The notes beneath the pieces were generated by a model. That model was not told where the DNA came from and made no database searches. It was given only the letters and a program-made list of their open reading frames with translations. From Aphelidium insulamus (taxonomy: Eukaryota > Aphelidiomycota > Aphelidea > Aphelidiaceae), in NCBI GenBank assembly GCA_036784855.1, contig JAZDSV010000025.1, positions 124,001 through 188,000 of the forward strand: DNA of 64,000 nt, written 5' to 3'. Shown here one piece after another: positions 58,276-64,000 of this stretch (the first letter of the stretch is position 1; each line of letters begins with the position of its first letter). Both the position numbers and the translations under genes were made by a program.

Positions 58276-58424
58276 TCTCTCTTTAATATACAGACATCTC
58301 TGATAAGTACGAAAGTCTTATATTATTGTGCGCTGACGTGAAATCGAAGTGGCAACAGGCGGGCATTGGCGCGCGCAAATTCCGTCTCTAAAAGCGCATA
58401 GCATTAGCCGTGATAAGCAAGATT

Positions 58425-59033
58425 TTATATTCTGAACTTACGGCCGCTGATACGCTGCACACGATTGCGCAGACGGTCTAGGGGGTGCTGGCCATTTGAC
58501 AGCGATTGCTGCGCGTGCATTTCCCGGCCGTCCAGCGCAACAACTACAGCGTCGCCTTTTGTCAACAGCCGGCGGCGTTTCTTTGTCTGTTGCTTCTGCT
58601 GCTGCTTCTTGTTATCAACAGCGTTATCCAACGAGCTTCGTGCGCTCTGGTCTGCGGCCAGCTCGGATGCAAACGCACTCAGCACCGACTCTGGCAGTGG
58701 TTGTATGCTGCTACTTGCGTTTTCACCGACTGCGCTGATTATGTATGGCGCATCAACCGGAGCACTGGCCGCGTCAGTAGATGGCACGTCATTAGCTTCG
58801 CGACGCGCCGCTCGCTGCTTCCGCTTCTTCTTGGGTCGCGCGGCCAATTGAGATTTAGAGGTGGGACGACGCGCGTCCACTTTACTCGACGTGGCGATCG
58901 GCGGTGCCTCATCCTCATCCTCCCCATCATTATTAATACTTCCTTGCTTCAACGGCGTGGCGGCCGCGATTATCGCGTCTAACCGCGCGTCAATGCGCTC
59001 CTCGTCGTCGTCGCTGTCAAATTGAATTTTCAT
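58425..59033 (-). CDS. Lysine-rich, probably nucleolar protein
   Basis: Single exon, 202 aa. Acidic N-terminus (MKIQFDSDDDEERIDARLD), several basic clusters (RPKKKRKQRAARRE, KKQQQKQQTKKRRRLLTKGD) that would serve as nuclear/nucleolar signals, and a compact C-terminus (LDRLRNRVQRISGRKFRI). The composition and the basic end resemble small-subunit processome accessory proteins such as Utp16/Bud21, but I see no decisive motif, so the function is left open. Its ATG faces that of the PQ-loop gene, 144 bp apart. Confidence 0.65.
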   Translation of the reverse strand: MKIQFDSDDDEERIDARLDAIIAAATPLKQGSINNDGEDEDEAPPIATSSKVDARRPTSKSQLAARPKKKRKQRAARREANDVPSTDAASAPVDAPYIISAVGENASSSIQPLPESVLSAFASELAADQSARSSLDNAVDNKKQQQKQQTKKRRRLLTKGDAVVVALDGREMHAQQSLSNGQHPLDRLRNRVQRISGRKFRI

Positions 59034-59177
59034 TATTTATATGGAAATAAAGAAAGAAGAAGAAAGAGCGCGACTAATAAAGAAAAAGAAAAAGAACGAA
59101 AAAAAAAATATAACAAGAAAGAAGAAAAAGACGGCTCGTACGACTGCGCGCCTCCAATATCTCTCTCATCGCGATAA

Positions 59178-60273
59178 ATGGTAATGACGGACCCGCCAGT
59201 CGCCACGGTGGCCACGGAAAATGCACTAGCTACCGTGTCATTGGTGCTGTGGACGGTGCAGGCCCTGCCTCAGATATGGCATCAGCATCAGCTCCATAAG
59301 GAACTAGTTGGCAAGGCCAAAGACGCGCTGGCGTTGCGAGATACTGCCACGAAATCACCTCCGCCAACTGATGCCGAAGCTGTCATGATCTCTGGCGTAG
59401 AATCTGCAGATACTCTTCACAATGATAGCATTTCACTTCAAGAAGGCGTAGTGGCCGTATCTGCAGACGATGATGACAAAGTTACGAGCGGTGATCATGG
59501 ACTGGCGCTCAACATGCTGCTGCTGTGGGCACTTTCGTCGGGTCTAGTCAACCCGTTCGTGGTGTACGTCGGCATGAATATCCCGCTGGTGGTGCAGGTG
59601 CACATATTCAGCGTGCTACTCACCATTATGCTGGTGCAGTACGTGCACCACACGTGCACCATGACCCATTTGAACAATAAGCGGCTTCAGCTGCCGCGCG
59701 AGACCCCATGGCCGACCGCGTTCCTGAACCGGCATCCAGTGCTGACACCCGTAGCCGCCACCATTTTGCTGATCGCGGTTGTATGGGCGCTGACCGAGAC
59801 GGCGCTGGTACTGGCGCTCATGTACAGCCAGGGAGCGATGCACGAATTCCTGGTCTACATGACATCCGTGGTGCCCAGCTTCATTCTGCTACTGGGCTTC
59901 TGGCCGCAAGCTGCGCACATTATTCGCGCTCGATCCGCCAAGTCTCTGTCCCGCCTCTTTGTCTGGATGGACATGTTTGGCGGTCTGTTTGGCCTGGCCA
60001 GTTTGGTATTGGCCAGTACCTATCGTCAAGGTGTGCCCATGTATCATTGCAGTACATATGTCACTTGTAATGCGACTGTATTCGATTGCTTATTTCATAG
60101 ATGATGAGTTGTGGTATGGACTGGCACTGTACTTGAGCGTGTCGGTGGGACAGCTGGCCATGCTGGTGCTGATGATGGTATTTGACGGGCCGCTATCAGT
60201 GTTCCCGTGCTGTGTGCGCTCCGGGAAGCCCGCCAACAAGGTTGATGATATGGAGATGATGATTTCCTCATAG
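59178..60273 (+). CDS. PQ-loop repeat membrane protein
   Basis: Exons 59178-60030 and 60101-60273; 341 aa. Seven likely membrane segments with two PQ-type motifs: VLWTVQALPQIWHQH near the N-terminus and LLLGFWPQAAHIIRARSAKS in the second half, separated by a loop of about 60 acidic/Ser residues. The last membrane segment lies in exon 2 (LALYLSVSVGQLAML). This layout fits the fungal PQ-loop group (Ypq/cystinosin-related lysosomal or vacuolar transporters). The substrate is unknown. It ends 30 bp from the stop of the convergent MECR gene. Confidence 0.85.
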
Positions 60274-60303
60274 AATTCATTGTTCACCATGTAATATTTC
60301 TTT

Positions 60304-61680
60304 CTACTTGAAGGTGAGCATCTGCTTGCAGTTGCTCTTTGGCCGACGGGCTGCTTCCAGTGCGGCCTGCAGACTTCCAGCGCTGTCAATTACATGCATC
60401 TGGGCCGGCTGCGCGTGCAACAGTCCCTGCTCGGCCCACTTTATCAGCGCGGTCATCATGGCGTCAAACTCGCTGTGCTTGGCCGTCTCCTTCCACGCCG
60501 CCATCCAGAAGCCCGTGCACTGCACCTGCTGGAATATGAACAGAGATGCCGACAGCGTGATGGGCTCTCGGGCCATATGTCCGTAGGTGACCATACGGCC
60601 GCCATTGCTGCGTGCGTTACGCAAGTCTGAGTACTTGTCAGACAGACACACACGCCACTTACGACAATAAGCGCGCCAAGTCCATTGCTGCACGTCCGCC
60701 AACGGTATTGAGCGCCAGCACACGCCTGTCAAGCACGCCGACATCACGCAACTCGCGCAGCCACTCGTTCTGCCACTCGCGCGACCGCAACTGCTCGTCA
60801 GTGATCACGTAGTCCGCGCCCAGCTGTTTCAACTCGGTCTTAAGAGCCTTGTCCGCCGCAGCATCTCCTCGCGTCCGGCACACTGACGCCGTGATAATGC
60901 GTGGCCACGTGGCACCGCTGTTCATTGGTTGCCCGGAGAGCAGTCGAGCGATTTGGATCACAGCGCGGCCCACACCGCTATTGCCGCCGTTCTGCATGAC
61001 CAGCACCGGCTGAGGCTTGCTTGCGGAACAATGCTGCGCCAAATTGTCCACCAGCATCCGGTATGCCGTGGCCACATTGACACTCATGGTTGCGCAAAAG
61101 TCGCGCATTCCCGGCACCTGCTGTTTGGCAGCATCACTGACGGGCAGCCGATGCAACTGGGACGGCGACGCATCCACCACCGATCGCCAGGTGCCAAATG
61201 AAGAGCGCGTCGGTATCACCCAGTCACCGACACGCAGCGTGGTGGATGAGCTGTCATCCGTGATGCCGCTACTGCCAGACACACCGATGACTTCCGCGAG
61301 GCCTTCATTGCCCGCTACGGCACCCGGCAGCTCTGGTCGCATCGGGTACACGCCTTGTATCTGATTCAAGTCTGACGGGTTGATGGGCGACGCGAGGAAC
61401 CTGTGCCCACACGGTTATTACAGCACCCTTTAATCCTTTATACAGCATGGACTTGCCGCAGACGAACTTTGCCGGCATCAATGCTCCCGGGGAGCGTCCA
61501 CTCTTTGAACCTGGGCACAATAAATCCTCGGCGGTGTAATGATATGTGCACGTCAATGACGAACCGCAGCACTGCATCTGGGCTGCCATGCTGATCATAC
61601 ACGACACCCCGGCATGTGGTAGGGGTGGCAGCCGCCTTGGAGCTGAATCGCTTACAGATGGCCTGGCGAATGGCGATCAT
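60304..61680 (-). CDS. MECR: Mitochondrial trans-2-enoyl-CoA reductase
   Basis: Exons 61680-61457, 61400-60663 and about 60626-60304. Presequence MIAIRQAICKRFSSKAA; then the zinc-independent MDR family pattern VVYDQHGSPDAVLRF, FLASPINPSDLNQIQGVYP, GNEGLAEVIGV, PVLVMQNGGNSGVGRAVIQI (NADPH site), NGGRMVTYGHMAREP and FIFQQVQCTGFW. It performs the last step of mitochondrial fatty acid synthesis (type II, lipoate supply). Intron 1 (61401-61456) is GC-AG with donor GCAAGT and gives the exact family sequence across the junction. At intron 2 the perfect donor GTAAGT and the acceptor leave the frame one base out, so either an indel or an unrecognised splice site is present. Confidence 0.9.
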
Positions 61681-61730
61681 ATGTATTCGATCAGAATGTA
61701 CAGTCGGGAATCGTGTTATCTAACTCAACT
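61681..61730. other. Flank and possible target-site copy of the inverted-repeat element
   Basis: Ends with CTCAACT (61724-61730), which recurs at 62431-62437 on the far side of the element. Confidence 0.4.
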
Positions 61731-62430
61731 AGGGCTCCGATCGGGTCGAGTCGAGTCGGTCGAAACGCTCGACTCGACCCGACCCGAAGTGACCCGGGTT
61801 GACTCGACCCGACATAACCCGACTCGCGTTGACCCGGGTCGGCTGACCCGGGTTGGCTGACCCGACCGAAAATTACAGACCTATAAAATTATCATTTATA
61901 ATACTAAACGTTCCAGACTACAGCCTGTTGTCCATATATGCTTTCATTACTTTCTTTGCATCTCATGCGGGATATAAATTGAACCAAAACCGCACCAGCA
62001 TAGCATTGAAGGTGTTAGGAACCGGAATGCTATTCTTATGCCCAACACTGCCTCTTGCAACTCTTATCACCGTTGCACTGCACCAAGAGCCAGCTGGTAT
62101 CAGCCAATGTTGCCAAATGATGCTGGTCAGCCTTCCAGTACACCCGTGGAGTGGCTGTAATTTAAGTGGCCCCTCAAGCTAAACCAATTGTGCATAGCTT
62201 GATATCACTAGTAGATTGATTGTTACGTATCGTGGAAGATATCCGTGATTCTATTGCACAACAAGCATTATACTAGACGAAGGCAACTTCCACAATCAAA
62301 AGTGTAAGAATTCATAATGTGTGTATTGTAAATTGATTGAAGATGCTTGCATGAAGGTTATAATCGTTGTTATCCGTGTTCTGGGTCGGTCGAAGCCTCT
62401 GACCCGGGTCAACCCGATCGGAGCCCTAAT
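61731..62430. mobile_element. Non-autonomous DNA transposon-like element (MITE) with terminal inverted repeats
   Basis: AGGGCTCCGATCGGGT at 61731-61746 is exactly inverted at 62412-62427 (ACCCGATCGGAGCCCT). Next to the left repeat is a 120-bp tract built from GACCCG/GGGTCGA units; a shorter matching tract lies inside the right repeat (62386-62411). Seven-base CTCAACT copies flank the unit (three bases offset on the right). TIRs starting with AGGGCT and a 7-8-bp duplication recall hAT elements, but no transposase is encoded. An open frame at 61853-62182 is not recognised as a protein. Confidence 0.6.
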
Positions 62431-62501
62431 CTCAACTATGTAATGTTTGACTGAAGGATAATGCTCTAGTGTCCACGAGTACGCCATTGCATGAATGGGG
62501 T

Positions 62502-62517
62502 GGTGTTTAAAAACACC
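62502..62517 (-). terminator. Histone 3' stem-loop of H3
   Basis: Read on the minus strand: stem GGTGTT, loop TTTA, stem AACACC, followed by ACCCCA, starting 49 nt after the H3 stop. Six-bp stem, four-nt loop, GG/CC closing ends and an ACCCA-like flank are those of the replication-dependent histone mRNA stem-loop that binds SLBP. Confidence 0.85.
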
Positions 62518-62565
62518 GTTTAAGTTGTTTAACAGCAAAGCTATTATGCAATCAGAGCAGAACAT

Positions 62566-63557
<992 letters not shown>

Positions 63558-63603
63558 ATATTGCCCGCGATGTTCACTTGATACTCTCATCTATCTCATC
63601 AAC

Positions 63604-63619
63604 GGTGTTTTTAAACACC
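63604..63619 (+). terminator. Histone 3' stem-loop of H4
   Basis: GGTGTT-TTTA-AACACC followed by ACCCCA, identical to the element after H3. Fits the SLBP/U7-type 3' end of replication-dependent histone mRNAs. Confidence 0.88.
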
Positions 63620-63901
63620 ACCCCATTTGCTTGCAATCAGCGATGGAACAATTCGCAATTCTTGTCTGATTACCCTACGTGCTTGCCCTTTACTCCATAG
63701 CACTATTGGCCCGTTGTGGCTGGCCTCCCCTGCGACGGGCAATTAGACCTGCGGACTTGCTGACTCTGAAGGTTGACTGCAACGACACGTGTTATGCTTG
63801 CCTCGGTAGGCAGACAAGGACGTCGGATGTTATTTGTGGAATGTGAAGCGGCCAGATAGACATTTCGACACATTGCACCTTACCACGGGACGGCTCGCGG
63901 C
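63620..63901. other. Intergenic, 282 bp
   Basis: No feature recognised downstream of the H4 stem-loop. Confidence 0.5.
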
Positions 63902-64000
63902 ATGCCCAATGGAGCAGTGCAACTATTGCGGTGCATGCAGCATCTGCACCACCGCGGTTATAGTAAAGCGCATCAAGAACGCGCGTCAGAAGAGTTGCTG
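63902..64000 (+). CDS. Possible 5' end of a LisH-type protein, cut by the window end
   Basis: An ATG at 63902 opens a frame of 33 codons that runs off the window. The peptide (VQLLRCMQHLHHRGYSKAH) resembles a LisH helix pair (L-x2-Y-L-x3-GY-x2-A), as found at the start of TAF5-like and other WD40 proteins. Too short to be sure; it could be a chance frame. Confidence 0.3.
   Translation, partial: MPNGAVQLLRCMQHLHHRGYSKAHQERASEELL

Noticed and set aside
61853-62182. Open frame of 109 codons inside the inverted-repeat element
   Set aside because: Not recognisable as transposase or any other protein; low GC3 unlike local genes.

Overview
This window is nuclear DNA from a compact eukaryotic genome. 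The evidence is genes split by many short introns (mostly 35-100 bp), short intergenic gaps, histone, ribosomal and nuclear-encoded mitochondrial genes, and no operons. Histone H3 carries SSAIG and [11 protein letters not shown], which is the fungal rather than the animal form. A crinkler/RHS-type pseudogene and an expansin-like protein with a hevein-type chitin-binding module also fit an early-diverging, zoosporic-type fungus or close relative. This placement is inference. I saw no tRNA or rRNA by eye.

Layout: 0.2-1.7 kb, secreted subtilisin. 2.2-3.5 kb, unrecognised five-exon gene. 4.1-7.1 kb, mitochondrial aconitase in 11 exons. 7.2-12 kb, expansin/CBM18 protein (minus) and three tandem copies of a small secreted family, the middle copy with a new C-terminus from a deletion. 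12-21.6 kb, SRA1 homologue, E6AP-type HECT ligase with AZUL finger, small six-cysteine secreted protein, NFS1, RLP24 and PAM18. 21.6-25 kb, four minus-strand secreted helix-rich proteins. 25-28 kb, uL13, a METTL27-like methyltransferase and a fourth member of the 8-12 kb family. 28.8-30.3 kb, non-LTR retroelement relic and a cysteine-rich secreted gene. 30.7-38.3 kb, PsuG-PfkB pseudouridine fusion, vigilin-like multi-KH protein, HSP20. 38.6-42.5 kb, tandem carotenoid oxygenases, the second with a one-base frameshift. 42.6-45.6 kb, mitochondrial Lon. 45.9-56.9 kb, three secreted EF-hand proteins around a HEL2/ZNF598 ligase, a broken crinkler/RHS-type NTPase and DBP5. 57-61.7 kb, eIF3f, a lysine-rich nuclear protein, a PQ-loop membrane protein and MECR. 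61.7-62.4 kb, inverted-repeat transposon-like element. 62.6-63.6 kb, divergent H3/H4 pair.

Themes: many mitochondrial functions (aconitase, NFS1, PAM18, Lon, MECR, probably the pseudouridine enzyme) lie among translation and RNA genes (uL13, RLP24, eIF3f, DBP5, HEL2, vigilin). Interspersed are expanding secreted families that look like the fast-evolving accessory part of the genome.

The most notable signals are a canonical 6-bp-stem, 4-nt-loop histone 3' stem-loop after both H3 and H4; at least five GC-AG introns among about 78 modelled, four with donor GCAAGT; the deletion-fused tandem gene copy; and several otherwise intact genes with single-base frame breaks, which may be mutations or uncorrected sequencing indels. 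All exon boundaries were set by hand from frame continuity and splice signals, not by alignment.
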